Positions 1 through 8,686 of a stretch of 64,000 bases of DNA are shown one piece after another. The position numbers were made by a program, and so were the translations under genes. Location: positions 1,488,001 to 1,552,000 of the forward strand of contig NZ_CP095461.1 in assembly GCF_023022985.1 (NCBI RefSeq), in the 5' to 3' direction. How positions within the stretch are numbered: position 1 is the stretch's first letter; the number at the start of each line of letters is the position of its first letter. The notes beneath the pieces were generated by a model, which had not been told where the DNA came from, ran no database searches, and saw only the letters and a program-made list of their open reading frames with translations. The DNA comes from Arthrobacter gengyunqii. Lineage in GTDB: Bacteria; Actinomycetota; Actinomycetes; Actinomycetales; Micrococcaceae.

Positions 1-76
1 CCACGAGGGCCTGGGCGGGCACCTTCTGCACGTCCTTGGAAATCACCGTTAGAGTCGGCTCGTTCGTTTTCACCAC
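1..76 (-). CDS. Leucyl aminopeptidase (M17), N-terminal fragment
   Basis: Only the first 25 codons are inside the window; the gene runs leftward off the edge. Translation from the GTG at 76 begins VVKTNEPTLTVISKDVQKVP and continues AQALV, which resembles the N-terminal domain of M17 leucyl aminopeptidases of Arthrobacter, and such a gene often diverges from PAC2 in these genomes. An AAGGA ribosome-binding site lies about 9 nt upstream of the GTG. A second GTG directly follows at 73 and could be the start instead. The family name rests on a short stretch and on remembered gene order, so it is tentative; that a leftward gene starts here is more secure. Confidence 0.5.
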   Translation of the reverse strand, partial: MVKTNEPTLTVISKDVQKVPAQALV

Positions 77-190
77 GAAGTTACATCCTTACGTTCACAA
101 ATATTGGTTGGCGCCGCGTTTGGCGCGGCCCGCATCCTGCCGGCGCGGTTCCTTGTTACCGATCGTAGTCTCTTGTCCGGAGCGTGCATG

Positions 191-241
191 TTTGTCCGTC
201 GACTTTGTCTGCCCGCTTTGTCTGCTCGCTTTGTCCTGCGG
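191..241. repeat. Tandem 13-nt CTTTGTCTG repeat in a divergent promoter region
   Basis: Four consecutive units read TTTGTCCGTCGA, CTTTGTCTGCCCG, CTTTGTCTGCTCG and CTTTGTCCTGCGG, with a period of 12-13 nt. They lie in the 382-nt gap between the leftward aminopeptidase start and PAC2. Period and location would suit several copies of a regulator bound on nearly the same helix face, but no regulator is known. The rest of the gap (77-190 and 242-458) shows no gene that I can support. Confidence 0.5.
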
Positions 242-458
242 TGTGTTGCACCGGGTTTGCCGCCGGCCGTGCGCATTCGGCAGGAGCCTGGGGACCTGCG
301 CCCGCGGCGGACGGGAATGAAACCCGGGGGCGGGGACGTTTACCCTTGAGTAAACAGCGCAGTCCGCGCTCTTTCGCCGTTTCGGGGATTTCCCCACGGC
401 GGGAAGATTCCACAATTGTCGAAAGTCCAACGCGCATGGAAGCACAGAAGGGGAAGAC

Positions 459-1508
459 ATGCTTGATCCGCTGACCCTGTTCAATCTGAATCCGGAGGTG
501 GCCGACGACGCCGCCCTGCACGGGTTGCAGCTTCTGGTGGGCTTTACCGGGTTTGCCGAGGCGGGCCACGTGGTTGCCCAGATCCGCGACGAGCTGCTGG
601 AGAACCTCGATCATGAGGTGGTGGCGTCCTTCGATTCCGACCAGCTGATCGACTACCGCGCGCGCCGGCCCCAGATCTCCTTCGTGGAGGACCATCTGAC
701 CGACTATGAACCGCCGGAGCTGAACCTTTACCGGATGTATGACGGTCTGGGTGAACCGTTCCTTTTCCTGACCGGCTTTGAACCGGACGTGCAGTGGGAA
801 CGTTTTGCCGCCGCAGTGGTGCATCTGGCCAAGACTTTCGACGTGGAAATGATGAGCTGGATCCATTCGATTCCCATGCCGGTGCCTCATACCCGTCCCG
901 TTGGTGTGACCGTCCACGGCAACCGCCCGGACCTCATGGCCGGCATCAGCGCCTGGCGTCCCCAGGCGCAGATTCAGGCTGCGGTGGGCCATGTGCTGGA
1001 GCTGCGCCTCACCCAGGCCGGGTTCGACGTCGTCGGGCATGCCATGCACGTGCCGCACTACCTGGCGGAAGCGGAATTCCCGCCGGCAGCGGTGGCCGGA
1101 CTGGAATATCTTGGCGCCGCTGCTTCCCTGGTACTGCCGACCGACAGGCTCCGCGAAGCCGGCCGTGAGGTGGAGCGCCAAATCGCCCAGCAGGTGGAGG
1201 CATCCGCTGAAGTCAAGGGCGTCGTGGCCACCCTGGAGAAGCGGTATGACGAATACACGGACAGCACGGTGCGCCGGTCACTGCTTGTGAAGGATAATGA
1301 CGAGCTGGCGGACGCTGAGGAACTGGGCGCCGCCGTCGAAGCCTATTTGGCGAGCCCGCAGGCGGAAGAGGAATCCGAAGCGCTGCGGCCCGAGAGCTCA
1401 GCTGATTCAACGGAGGATGCAGACACTGGTGGGAATGCTGACGGTTCCGAACAAGCCGACGCCTCCGGACCCTCGGATCGGGGAACAGGTCCAGGCCCGA
1501 AGGATTAG
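459..1508 (+). CDS. PAC2 family protein (proteasome-assembly-chaperone-like)
   Basis: A 349-residue protein of the PAC2 family. The family is named after the eukaryotic proteasome assembly chaperone 2; in actinobacteria its exact job is not established. The N-terminal two thirds shows the family pattern of a Rossmann-like core with conserved blocks such as LLVGFTGFAEAG (about 26-37) and the segment around VPHTRPVGVTVHGN. The last 50 residues are acidic and low in complexity (Glu/Ser/Asp/Gly rich), so probably disordered. The ATG follows a purine-rich AGAAGGGGAAG site. The MFS gene starts 15 nt after the stop, so the two are probably co-transcribed. Confidence 0.8.
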   Translation: MLDPLTLFNLNPEVADDAALHGLQLLVGFTGFAEAGHVVAQIRDELLENLDHEVVASFDSDQLIDYRARRPQISFVEDHLTDYEPPELNLYRMYDGLGEPFLFLTGFEPDVQWERFAAAVVHLAKTFDVEMMSWIHSIPMPVPHTRPVGVTVHGNRPDLMAGISAWRPQAQIQAAVGHVLELRLTQAGFDVVGHAMHVPHYLAEAEFPPAAVAGLEYLGAAASLVLPTDRLREAGREVERQIAQQVEASAEVKGVVATLEKRYDEYTDSTVRRSLLVKDNDELADAEELGAAVEAYLASPQAEEESEALRPESSADSTEDADTGGNADGSEQADASGPSDRGTGPGPKD

Positions 1509-1523
1509 CCCGGCGGCGCGCCG

Positions 1524-2891
1524 ATGAACTCCAAGCGCGCCTGGATCGTCTGGGGAATCGGCGTCCTGGCCTATCTGGTCGCTGTCACCCAGCGCACCAC
1601 TTTTGGCGTTGCCGGGCTGGAGGCCACCGCCCGGTTCGATGCCACCGCCTCCATCCTGTCCGTCTTTACGGTGGTGCAGCTGCTGGTTTACGCCGGCCTG
1701 CAGATTCCCGTGGGTGTGCTGGTGGACAGGTTTGGTCCGCGCCTCCTCATAGCAGGGGGTGCTGCCCTCATGGTCGCCGGGCAGCTGCAGCTTGCGTCCG
1801 CGGAATCCGTCGGAGCCGGCATCATGGGCCGTTCGCTGGTGGGAGCCGGTGACGCCCTGACCTTCATCAGCGTGCTGCGTCTTTTGCCGGCATGGTTTAG
1901 CGGGCGCCGCATCCCCGTCCTGACCCAGTGGACCGGAATTGTTGGACAGCTGGGGCAAATCGCCAGTGCCGTCCCCTTTGCCTATGTGCTGCACCGGTTC
2001 GGATGGAGCACGGCTTTTGTGTCGGCGGCCTCCCTGTCCGTGCTGATCGTGGTGCTTACCCTGATTTTCGTGCGCAACCGCCCGCCGGGGGCTCCCACCC
2101 CGGTGCTGCTGCCGCTGCGCCAGACCGCCACCTCGCTGGCGGAGGCCTGGCGGCAGCCCGGCACCCGGCTGGGAATGTGGACGCACTTTACGATTCAGTT
2201 TCCCGGCACCGTCTTCATCCTGATGTGGGGGTTCCCCTACCTGGTCAGCGCGGAAGGAGTTGACCCGTCGTGGGCCTCCGCCCTGATGACGCTTTTTGTG
2301 GTGGTGGCCATCATCTGCGGGCCGTGGCTGGGTTCCTGGGTGGGCCGTCATCCGCTCCGCCGGTCCACCATGGTGCTGCTCATAGCCGCGGCCATGGCCT
2401 GCGCCTGGCTGGCCGTGCTGCTCTATCCGGGTCCCGCGCCGCTGTGGCTGCTGGCGCTGCTGGTGGCGGCGCTGGCCATCGGCGGACCGGGTTCGATGAT
2501 CGGGTTCGATTTTGCCCGTACCTATAACCCCGGCCACCGGCTGGGAACCGCCACTGGAATCGTCAACGTGGGCGGGTTCATAGCCTCCCTGGTGTCCATG
2601 TACCTCATTGGAGTGGTCTTGGACGTCCTGAATGCCCGCGGCTTTTCCGGGGGAAATCTTTACGCCCTTGAGTCCTTCCGCATTGCACTCGCAGTCCAAT
2701 TCTTCGTGATGGCCGTGGGCGTGGCCGGCATCCTGCGCACCAGGGCCCAGGCGCGCGCACGGATGGCCGACGACGGCGTACGGCTTCCACCGCTGCGCCA
2801 GGCCATCACCCGGGAGAGGCAGCGGAAGCAGGTCGAGCGCGGAGCACGGCAGGCTGACAGGAAAGCGCCGGAGAGAGAAAACGACAAATAA
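1524..2891 (+). CDS. MFS transporter
   Basis: A 455-residue integral membrane protein with about 12 hydrophobic segments and the loop 2-3 signature GVLVDRFGPR, which matches motif A of the major facilitator superfamily (a G, an acidic residue and R between TM2 and TM3). The C-terminal 50 residues are basic and hydrophilic (many Arg, Glu, Lys), consistent with a cytoplasmic tail. The substrate cannot be read from sequence; the general MFS pattern fits either a drug exporter or an organic anion transporter. It sits 15 nt after the PAC2 gene and is followed by a gap of about 116 nt before the DUF4192 gene. Confidence 0.85.
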   Translation: MNSKRAWIVWGIGVLAYLVAVTQRTTFGVAGLEATARFDATASILSVFTVVQLLVYAGLQIPVGVLVDRFGPRLLIAGGAALMVAGQLQLASAESVGAGIMGRSLVGAGDALTFISVLRLLPAWFSGRRIPVLTQWTGIVGQLGQIASAVPFAYVLHRFGWSTAFVSAASLSVLIVVLTLIFVRNRPPGAPTPVLLPLRQTATSLAEAWRQPGTRLGMWTHFTIQFPGTVFILMWGFPYLVSAEGVDPSWASALMTLFVVVAIICGPWLGSWVGRHPLRRSTMVLLIAAAMACAWLAVLLYPGPAPLWLLALLVAALAIGGPGSMIGFDFARTYNPGHRLGTATGIVNVGGFIASLVSMYLIGVVLDVLNARGFSGGNLYALESFRIALAVQFFVMAVGVAGILRTRAQARARMADDGVRLPPLRQAITRERQRKQVERGARQADRKAPERENDK

Positions 2892-3007
2892 GGCGGTGGG
2901 AACGGCTGTTCCTCCACTGTTGGGCTGATGGTCTCCAGAGCCTGCAGTTGTCCACAACATCGTCCGCCCCGCTCCCGGCGCGTCCTCCGAACCGGGAACC
3001 TCGGACC

Positions 3008-4285
3008 ATGACGAACCCACGCAGCGGCCAGCGTCCGCCGGATCCGTTTCCGGTCAGCGGACCGGCGGACATTTTGGCCTACATTCCCCACAGCCTCGGT
3101 TTCACACCGGAGGAGTCTCTGGTCCTCATGACGGTGGACTCCACCCGCCTCGGGGCAACCCTGCGTCTGGACCTGCCTGCGTCAGCCCTTGACTACTCGG
3201 AGTTTGCCGCCAAAGTCAGCGACATTCTGCGCTCGGATGCCTCCGCGAACGGTGTGCTGATGGCCCTGTACACGGACCGGGCATGGAAACAGCCGGGCAG
3301 CCCGCCCTACCGCAGGCTCATCGATCAGCTCAACCATTGTCTTACCGGCAACGGCCTGCCCATCCGGGATGGATGGGTGGTTTCGGCACATGCCTGGCGG
3401 GAGTATTTCTGTACCGACAGCACCTGCTGTCCCTGGCCGGGCCGCCCCCTGCATGACATCACCAACAGCACCCTCAGCGCGGAGATGGTGTACCGGGGCA
3501 GCGCCTACGCTCCATCACTGGAGCAGGCAGTGGCCCAGGACCTTCCCGGGCCGTGGGGCGCAGGCGCCGTGGCCGCGATGAAGCACAGCAGCGATTACGG
3601 ACGGCGTTTGACGGGCCGCTGGTGCAACTCATCGCAGTTCGCGGCAACGCTCGACGTTTGGGAGACGGTGTTTGCCGGTGCAGCCCCCTTGCTGCGCACC
3701 GCCCATGAGACCGCGGGTTTCCTGCTGGCCAGTCTGCGCGCCCGTCCGGTGAGGGACACGCTCCTGGTCATGGCTGCGTTGGGCAAACAACAGGCCCTTG
3801 CCGGAGCCGCCGCCTGCCAACTGCTGTCGGCGGACGCCCAACGTCCCCTGGTGCCTCCGGGCCCGTCCGGCCCCTCACCCAAGAAAGGCCTGGCTCTATC
3901 CGGCGGCGGGGTTATCAGCCGCGACGCGGGACGGGATTATCGTGACGTGCTGGTCGGCCAGTACCCGGAATCGCCGCAGTGGTCCGGCCTGGACGCAGCG
4001 TTCGCAGTTTTTGCTGAGCTTTTGGCGGCCGCGGCCGTGGAGGGAAACACGGACCGGGAAGCGGCTTCAGCCCTGCTCAGTCTCCTGGCCTGGATTGAAT
4101 GGGCGCGGGGGAGAGGTTCCCGGGCACAAGTGTTCCTGACCCGCTGCTTGGAAGCCCACCCCGGCTACCGTTTGGCTGAGCTGCTGGAGGAGCTCCTGGC
4201 CACCGGCGTGTTCCCCGGGTGGGCCCGGAATGCAGGAACTGCCTGGAAAGGCGCTGAACGTCATCCCGGCGCAGCTCGGGCCTGA
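3008..4285 (+). CDS. DUF4192 family protein
   Basis: A cytoplasmic protein of about 425 residues matching the actinobacterial DUF4192 family, recognisable from the N-terminal block ADILAYIPHSLGFTPEESLV and the following beta-rich segment. Function is unknown. The open frame extends upstream to a TTG at 2948, but the extra residues are low-complexity Pro/Ser/Arg and I prefer the ATG at 3008, where the conserved N-terminus begins. No signal peptide or membrane helix is visible. In related genomes the family is often found just upstream of the primary sigma factor gene, as here. Confidence 0.75.
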   Translation: MTNPRSGQRPPDPFPVSGPADILAYIPHSLGFTPEESLVLMTVDSTRLGATLRLDLPASALDYSEFAAKVSDILRSDASANGVLMALYTDRAWKQPGSPPYRRLIDQLNHCLTGNGLPIRDGWVVSAHAWREYFCTDSTCCPWPGRPLHDITNSTLSAEMVYRGSAYAPSLEQAVAQDLPGPWGAGAVAAMKHSSDYGRRLTGRWCNSSQFAATLDVWETVFAGAAPLLRTAHETAGFLLASLRARPVRDTLLVMAALGKQQALAGAAACQLLSADAQRPLVPPGPSGPSPKKGLALSGGGVISRDAGRDYRDVLVGQYPESPQWSGLDAAFAVFAELLAAAAVEGNTDREAASALLSLLAWIEWARGRGSRAQVFLTRCLEAHPGYRLAELLEELLATGVFPGWARNAGTAWKGAERHPGAARA

Positions 4286-4549
4286 GATGGGAAACGGTGC
4301 CCGCCATGCTGGCGACAGTAGGAAACCATGAGACAATGGGAACCGAGACCCGGTTGGGTTCGTGTATCAAGTGTCGCTTCTTGTTCCGTTCTCCGTTTGC
4401 GCGGAGGGGAACAGAAACCGCAGCAGAAGTGTTCTCCATGAGAGCACCACTGGTTACGGGATCGCTTGAAATCAAGCACGGACTTGACAGGGTCATAGTG
4501 GTGTTGCCCCCAATGGCGATTCCACAGCCCGCCGTATGAAAGGTTATCT

Positions 4550-5839
4550 GTGTCGCCGAGAAAGACAACTGCAGTCGAAGAGACTGACACTGCAAGCAAG
4601 CGCACTGCCGTAGACGAAGCCCCGGCTCCGATAGATGCCGCTGCCGGCGAAAAGACCGCGGTAAAGACCGTCCGCAAGGCTGCAGCGCGCAAGCCTGCTG
4701 CTGCCAAGTCAGCCACCGCTGCAGCCGGCCGCAAGACCCCCGCCAAATCAGCCAAGGCAGCCAAGGCTGCGGCAGCAGCGGAAGAGGAAGAGTCGCACAG
4801 CGACGCCGATCCCGCCGAGCCGGAAATCGATGCTGCCGACGCACCGGAAGCAGCTCCCACAGGCTCGGGGTTTGTTTACTCAGATGCCGACGACGACGAT
4901 GCTCCTGCCCAGCAGGTAGTCTCCGCCGGAGCAACTGCGGATCCGGTCAAGGATTACCTGAAGCAGATCGGCAAGGTTGCCCTGCTGAATGCCGAGCAGG
5001 AAGTTGACCTCGCGCTTCGAATCGAAGCCGGACTCTTCGCTGACGAGAAGCTCGCTGCGGACCCCAACATGGACCCCAAGCTCAAGCGGGAGCTGGAGTT
5101 CATCGTCCACGATGGAAAGCGCGCCAAGAACCACCTGCTGGAGGCCAACCTCCGCCTCGTGGTTTCCCTGGCCAAGCGCTACACCGGCCGTGGCATGCTG
5201 TTCCTGGACCTCATCCAGGAAGGCAACCTGGGCCTGATCCGTGCGGTCGAGAAGTTCGATTACACCAAGGGCTTCAAGTTCTCCACGTACGCCACGTGGT
5301 GGATCCGCCAGGCCATTACGCGTGCCATGGCCGACCAGGCCCGCACCATCCGTATCCCCGTGCACATGGTCGAGGTCATCAACAAGCTCGCCCGCGTGCA
5401 GCGTCAGATGCTTCAGGACCTGGGCCGCGAGCCCGCCCCGGAAGAGCTGGCACTGGAACTGGACATGACCCCTGAGAAGGTCGTCGAGGTCCAGAAGTAC
5501 GGCCGTGAGCCGATCTCCCTGCACACCCCCCTGGGTGAAGACGGCGATTCCGAGTTCGGTGACCTCATTGAGGACTCCGAGGCAGTGGTTCCCGCCGACG
5601 CGGTCAGTTTCACGCTGCTGCAGGAACAGCTGCACTCCGTACTGGACACACTGTCCGAGCGTGAAGCCGGTGTCGTGGCCATGCGCTTCGGACTGACTGA
5701 CGGCCAGCCCAAGACCCTGGACGAAATTGGAAAGGTTTACGGGGTTACCCGTGAGCGGATCCGCCAAATCGAGTCCAAGACCATGTCGAAGCTGCGCCAC
5801 CCGTCCCGTTCACAGGTGCTGCGCGACTACCTGGACTAA
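4550..5839 (+). CDS. sigA: RNA polymerase primary sigma factor SigA
   Basis: The principal sigma-70 factor, directing core RNA polymerase to housekeeping promoters. The 429-residue protein has a Lys/Ala-rich, histone-like N-terminal extension (about residues 40-85), then an acidic stretch, then regions 1.2 to 4.2. Region 1.2 starts at [11 protein letters not shown]; region 2 contains [16 protein letters not shown] and the -10 recognition segment [13 protein letters not shown]; region 3 follows IRIPVHMVE; region 4.2 carries the helix-turn-helix [10 protein letters not shown] and ends [10 protein letters not shown]. The start is GTG with AAAGG upstream. The 264-nt leader contains a perfect TTGACA at 4484-4489, but no convincing -10 at the right distance, so the promoter was not assigned. 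Confidence 0.97.
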   Translation: MSPRKTTAVEETDTASKRTAVDEAPAPIDAAAGEKTAVKTVRKAAARKPAAAKSATAAAGRKTPAKSAKAAKAAAAAEEEESHSDADPAEPEIDAADAPEAAPTGSGFVYSDADDDDAPAQQVVSAGATADPVKDYLKQIGKVALLNAEQEVDLALRIEAGLFADEKLAADPNMDPKLKRELEFIVHDGKRAKNHLLEANLRLVVSLAKRYTGRGMLFLDLIQEGNLGLIRAVEKFDYTKGFKFSTYATWWIRQAITRAMADQARTIRIPVHMVEVINKLARVQRQMLQDLGREPAPEELALELDMTPEKVVEVQKYGREPISLHTPLGEDGDSEFGDLIEDSEAVVPADAVSFTLLQEQLHSVLDTLSEREAGVVAMRFGLTDGQPKTLDEIGKVYGVTRERIRQIESKTMSKLRHPSRSQVLRDYLD

Positions 5840-5854
5840 CCACCCCGGATGTTA

Positions 5855-5898
5855 GAACGCCCCCGATCCGCTGACGCGGACCGGGGGCGTTGTGCTTT
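5855..5898 (+). terminator. Rho-independent terminator after sigA
   Basis: The stem AACGCCCCCG pairs with CGGGGGCGTT around a short loop, 16 nt after the sigA stop, and is followed by TGTGCTTT. The stem is strong and the T-tract weak, which is common in high-GC actinobacteria. Confidence 0.75.
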
Positions 5899-5943
5899 AA
5901 CCCGTTGTGCTGCAACCAGGGTCCGCCGGTACCGGATGCACTC

Positions 5944-5981
5944 ATGGAAAAGGCTCCCCCCGCTGAGCGGGAGGAGCCTTC
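5944..5981 (-). terminator. Rho-independent terminator after the DUF7455 gene
   Basis: Read leftward, AAGGCTCCTCCCGC pairs with GCGGGGGGAGCCTT and is followed directly by TTTT. It lies about 50 nt beyond the stop of the small leftward DUF7455 gene, back to back with the sigA terminator. Confidence 0.75.
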
Positions 5982-6031
5982 CAAGCTGTATGCGGTGCCG
6001 GCCATCTGCCGGTCACACCGAGTAGTGCCGG

Positions 6032-6256
6032 CTAGTCTGCGGGGACTGCTTCCGCCTTCTTCGTCAGGCGGGATGTTTCATCCTGCCACTCTGAAGTCAG
6101 GGGGCGGAGGTTTGCCTCCACAGCCCGTGCGTGGTGTCCGCAGAAGAGCAGCTCCCCACCCGAGGATTCAAGTACCGCACGTACGTACGCCTGCGCGCCA
6201 CAGCGGTCGCAGCGGTCCAGCGTATTCAGTTCACGAGTAGCTACTGCTGCTGTCAT
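6032..6256 (-). CDS. DUF7455 small zinc-finger-like protein
   Basis: A 74-residue protein recognised as the DUF7455 family of actinobacteria, commonly encoded next to sigA. Its core is LDRCDRCGAQAYVRAVL followed by ELLFCGHHARAVE. The CxxC and CxHH pairs form a plausible zinc knuckle of the kind seen in small zinc-ribbon proteins. Function is unknown. Start ATG with a strong AAAGGAGG site 6 nt upstream. It is transcribed away from parE, with about 250 nt between the two starts. That gap contains TATATG-like sequence near 6290 that could serve as a -10 for this gene. Confidence 0.85.
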   Translation of the reverse strand: MTAAVATRELNTLDRCDRCGAQAYVRAVLESSGGELLFCGHHARAVEANLRPLTSEWQDETSRLTKKAEAVPAD

Positions 6257-6508
6257 GAAAGCCTCCTTTGGGGTGTTGATACTTCATATAACCATCTTTG
6301 CGCGCCGGTTCTTCGCGCATCGGAGGGTCTTTCGCTCTACGCGTACCATTCAGCTGCCCTCTTGTGAGGTAATTCACCGATGCTGAGTCGCTGGCGGGCA
6401 GTGTCACCGGCGGGCCTTAACCTTGGAAGTAGCCCGGTTGATCCGGGTGTGCAGCTGGATCGGCAACCTGCCGGCCAACGGTTTCAATGCCTGAGGAGTT
6501 TCAAACAC

Positions 6509-8620
6509 GTGGCGCCCCCGAATACTGAGTACAACGCCCGCCACCTTTCCGTCCTGGAAGGGCTCGAAGCCGTCCGGAAGCGTCCCGGAATGTACATCGG
6601 GTCCACCGACTCCCGCGGGCTCATGCACTGCCTGTGGGAGATTATCGACAACTCCGTCGATGAAGCCCTGGCCGGCTACGGGCAGAGCATCAAGATCATC
6701 CTGCATCCGGACGGCTCCGTGGAGATTCACGATGACGGCCGCGGCATTCCCGTGGACATCGAACCCAAGACGGGCCTGTCGGGCGTGGAGGTCGTCTTCA
6801 CTAAGCTTCATGCGGGCGGCAAGTTCGGTGGCGGTTCCTACGCAGCCTCCGGTGGACTGCACGGCGTCGGCGCCTCAGTGGTCAACGCCCTGTCCTCCCG
6901 CCTGGACGTTCAGGTGGACCGCGCAGGCAAGACCTACCAGATGAACTTCCGGCGCGGCGAGCCCGGCCATTTTGCAGACACGGGCAAGTCTCCGAGCCCC
7001 GATGCCAAATTCTCGCCCTTCCTGGAGAGCTCCAAGCTGGAGGTGGTGGGCAAAGCCAAGCGCGGCGTGACCGGAACCCGGATCCGCTACTGGGCGGACC
7101 GCCAGATCTTCACCCCGGACGCCAAGTTCTCCTACACGGAACTGCAGGCCCGGGCCCGCCAGACCTCTTTCCTGGTTCCCGGACTGCGGATCACCCTGCG
7201 CGACGAGCGCCGGCTGCCCGGAACCCCCGGCGAGGCCGGCCCGGTGGAAGAAGTCTTCCAGCACGACGGCGGCATCACGGAGTTTGTTGAATACCTGGCG
7301 GCGGACGCTGCGGTCACCGACATCTGGCGTTTGCAGGGCAGCGGCAAGTTCAAGGAATCCGTTCCCGTTCTGGATGATTCCGGGCACAGCAAAATCGCTG
7401 AGGTGGAGCGGGAGTGCGAGGTCGACATCGCGCTGCGCTGGGGGATTGGCTACGAAACGAACATCCGCAGCTTCGTGAATATCATTGCCACTCCCAAGGG
7501 CGGAACGCACCAGGCCGGCTTTGAACAGGCGCTGCTGAAGACCTTCCGCAAGGTCATCGAGGCCAACGCCCGCAAGCTGAAGGCCGGCAACGACAAGATT
7601 GAAAAGGACGATGTCTTCGCCGGGCTGACCGCGGTCCTGACCGTCCGGCTTGCCGAGCCGCAGTTCGAGGGCCAGACCAAGGAAATTTTGGGCACGTCCG
7701 CGGTGCGCGCCATCGTCGCCAAGGTGGTGGACAAGGAGATTACGGCGCGGCTCAATTCCAGCGCCCGGCAGGACAAGGCGCAGTCTGCCCTGCTGCTGGA
7801 AAAGGTGGTTTCGGAGATGAAGTCCCGCATCTCCGCCCGCGTCCACAAGGAAACCCAGCGGCGGAAGAACGCCCTGGAGACCTCCTCCATGCCGGCGAAG
7901 CTGGCGGACTGCCGGATCGATGACAGTGAGCGCTCCGAACTGTTCATTGTCGAGGGTGACAGTGCGCTCGGCACGGCCAAACTCGCCCGGTCATCGGACT
8001 ACCAGGCACTGCTGCCGATCCGCGGCAAGATCCTGAACGTGCAGAAGGCCTCAGTGGCGGACATGCTCTCCAACGCCGAGTGCGCTGCCCTGATCCAGGT
8101 CGTGGGGGCGGGTTCCGGGCGGAGCTTCCAGCTGGAAGCAGCACGCTACGGCAAGGTTATTTTCATGACCGACGCCGATGTGGACGGCGCTCACATCCGA
8201 ACCCTGCTGCTGACCCTGTTCTTCCGCTACATGCGGCCGCTGGTCGAGGCCGGCCGAGTCTACGCCGCTGTGCCGCCGCTGCACCGGGTGGAGGTCATCA
8301 ACCACGGCTCAAAGGCCAACGAGATGATCTACACGTACTCCGAAAAGGAGCTGCACCAGTTGCTGGCCAAGCTGCAGAAGGAGGGCAAGAACTACAAGGA
8401 GCCCATCCAGCGGTACAAGGGCCTTGGAGAGATGGACGCGGACCAGCTGGCTGAAACCACCATGGATCCGCGGCACCGGACCCTCCGGCGCGTACGGATC
8501 GACCAGGCAGCCGACGCCGAACGCGCTTTTGAGCTGCTGATGGGCAGTGAGGTGGCCCCGCGCAAGGACTTCATCATCGCCGGAGCGGCAATGCTGGACA
8601 GGGACCGCATCGACGCCTAA
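6509..8620 (+). CDS. parE: DNA topoisomerase IV subunit B (ParE)
   Basis: The ATPase subunit of a type IIA topoisomerase that decatenates daughter chromosomes. The roughly 703-residue protein has the GHKL ATPase fold (EAVRKRPGMYIGS, DNSVDEALAG, DDGRGIPV, SGGLHGVGASVVNAL), the transducer domain, and the TOPRIM domain with EGDSA starting near residue 482 and the metal-binding DADVDGAHI. The C-terminus has YKGLGEMD. The open frame extends back to 6380, but the conserved start is the GTG at 6509, preceded 10 nt upstream by GAGGAG. I call it ParE rather than GyrB because it is alone beside sigA, while a matching ParC lies about 18 kb away; gyrBA is normally at the replication origin. GyrB cannot be excluded by sequence reading alone. 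Confidence 0.85.
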   Translation: MAPPNTEYNARHLSVLEGLEAVRKRPGMYIGSTDSRGLMHCLWEIIDNSVDEALAGYGQSIKIILHPDGSVEIHDDGRGIPVDIEPKTGLSGVEVVFTKLHAGGKFGGGSYAASGGLHGVGASVVNALSSRLDVQVDRAGKTYQMNFRRGEPGHFADTGKSPSPDAKFSPFLESSKLEVVGKAKRGVTGTRIRYWADRQIFTPDAKFSYTELQARARQTSFLVPGLRITLRDERRLPGTPGEAGPVEEVFQHDGGITEFVEYLAADAAVTDIWRLQGSGKFKESVPVLDDSGHSKIAEVERECEVDIALRWGIGYETNIRSFVNIIATPKGGTHQAGFEQALLKTFRKVIEANARKLKAGNDKIEKDDVFAGLTAVLTVRLAEPQFEGQTKEILGTSAVRAIVAKVVDKEITARLNSSARQDKAQSALLLEKVVSEMKSRISARVHKETQRRKNALETSSMPAKLADCRIDDSERSELFIVEGDSALGTAKLARSSDYQALLPIRGKILNVQKASVADMLSNAECAALIQVVGAGSGRSFQLEAARYGKVIFMTDADVDGAHIRTLLLTLFFRYMRPLVEAGRVYAAVPPLHRVEVINHGSKANEMIYTYSEKELHQLLAKLQKEGKNYKEPIQRYKGLGEMDADQLAETTMDPRHRTLRRVRIDQAADAERAFELLMGSEVAPRKDFIIAGAAMLDRDRIDA

Positions 8621-8624
8621 GCGT

Positions 8625-8681
8625 TCACGGACCCGGGGCGGGCTGCGGCGCCGGCCCGTGCCCGGGGTCCGGACCCCGGGT
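8625..8681. terminator. Bidirectional terminator between parE and the M56 protease gene
   Basis: The 66-nt gap between the convergent stops holds a perfect 20-bp palindrome at 8661-8680 (CCCGGGGTCC then its complement), and the upstream CGGACCCGGG can pair with the same sequence. No T-tract follows, so termination is inferred from position and stem strength. Confidence 0.55.
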
Positions 8682-8686
8682 ACCGC

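Noticed and set aside
1407..3020. Leftward 537-residue open frame opposite the MFS gene
   Set aside because: His/Gln/Gly-rich composition with no domain pattern, and antisense to a well-formed membrane protein.
4297..4539. Small rightward frame of 80 codons in the sigA leader
   Set aside because: No ribosome-binding site, no recognisable family and no codon bias like the neighbours; more likely an untranslated leader.
6257..6508. N-terminal extension of ParE to 6380
   Set aside because: The added 43 residues do not match the family; the GTG at 6509 has a good ribosome-binding site and the conserved N-terminus.
8661..8680. Palindrome as a mobile element end
   Set aside because: It lies exactly between two convergent stops with no target duplication or second copy seen; a terminator is simpler.
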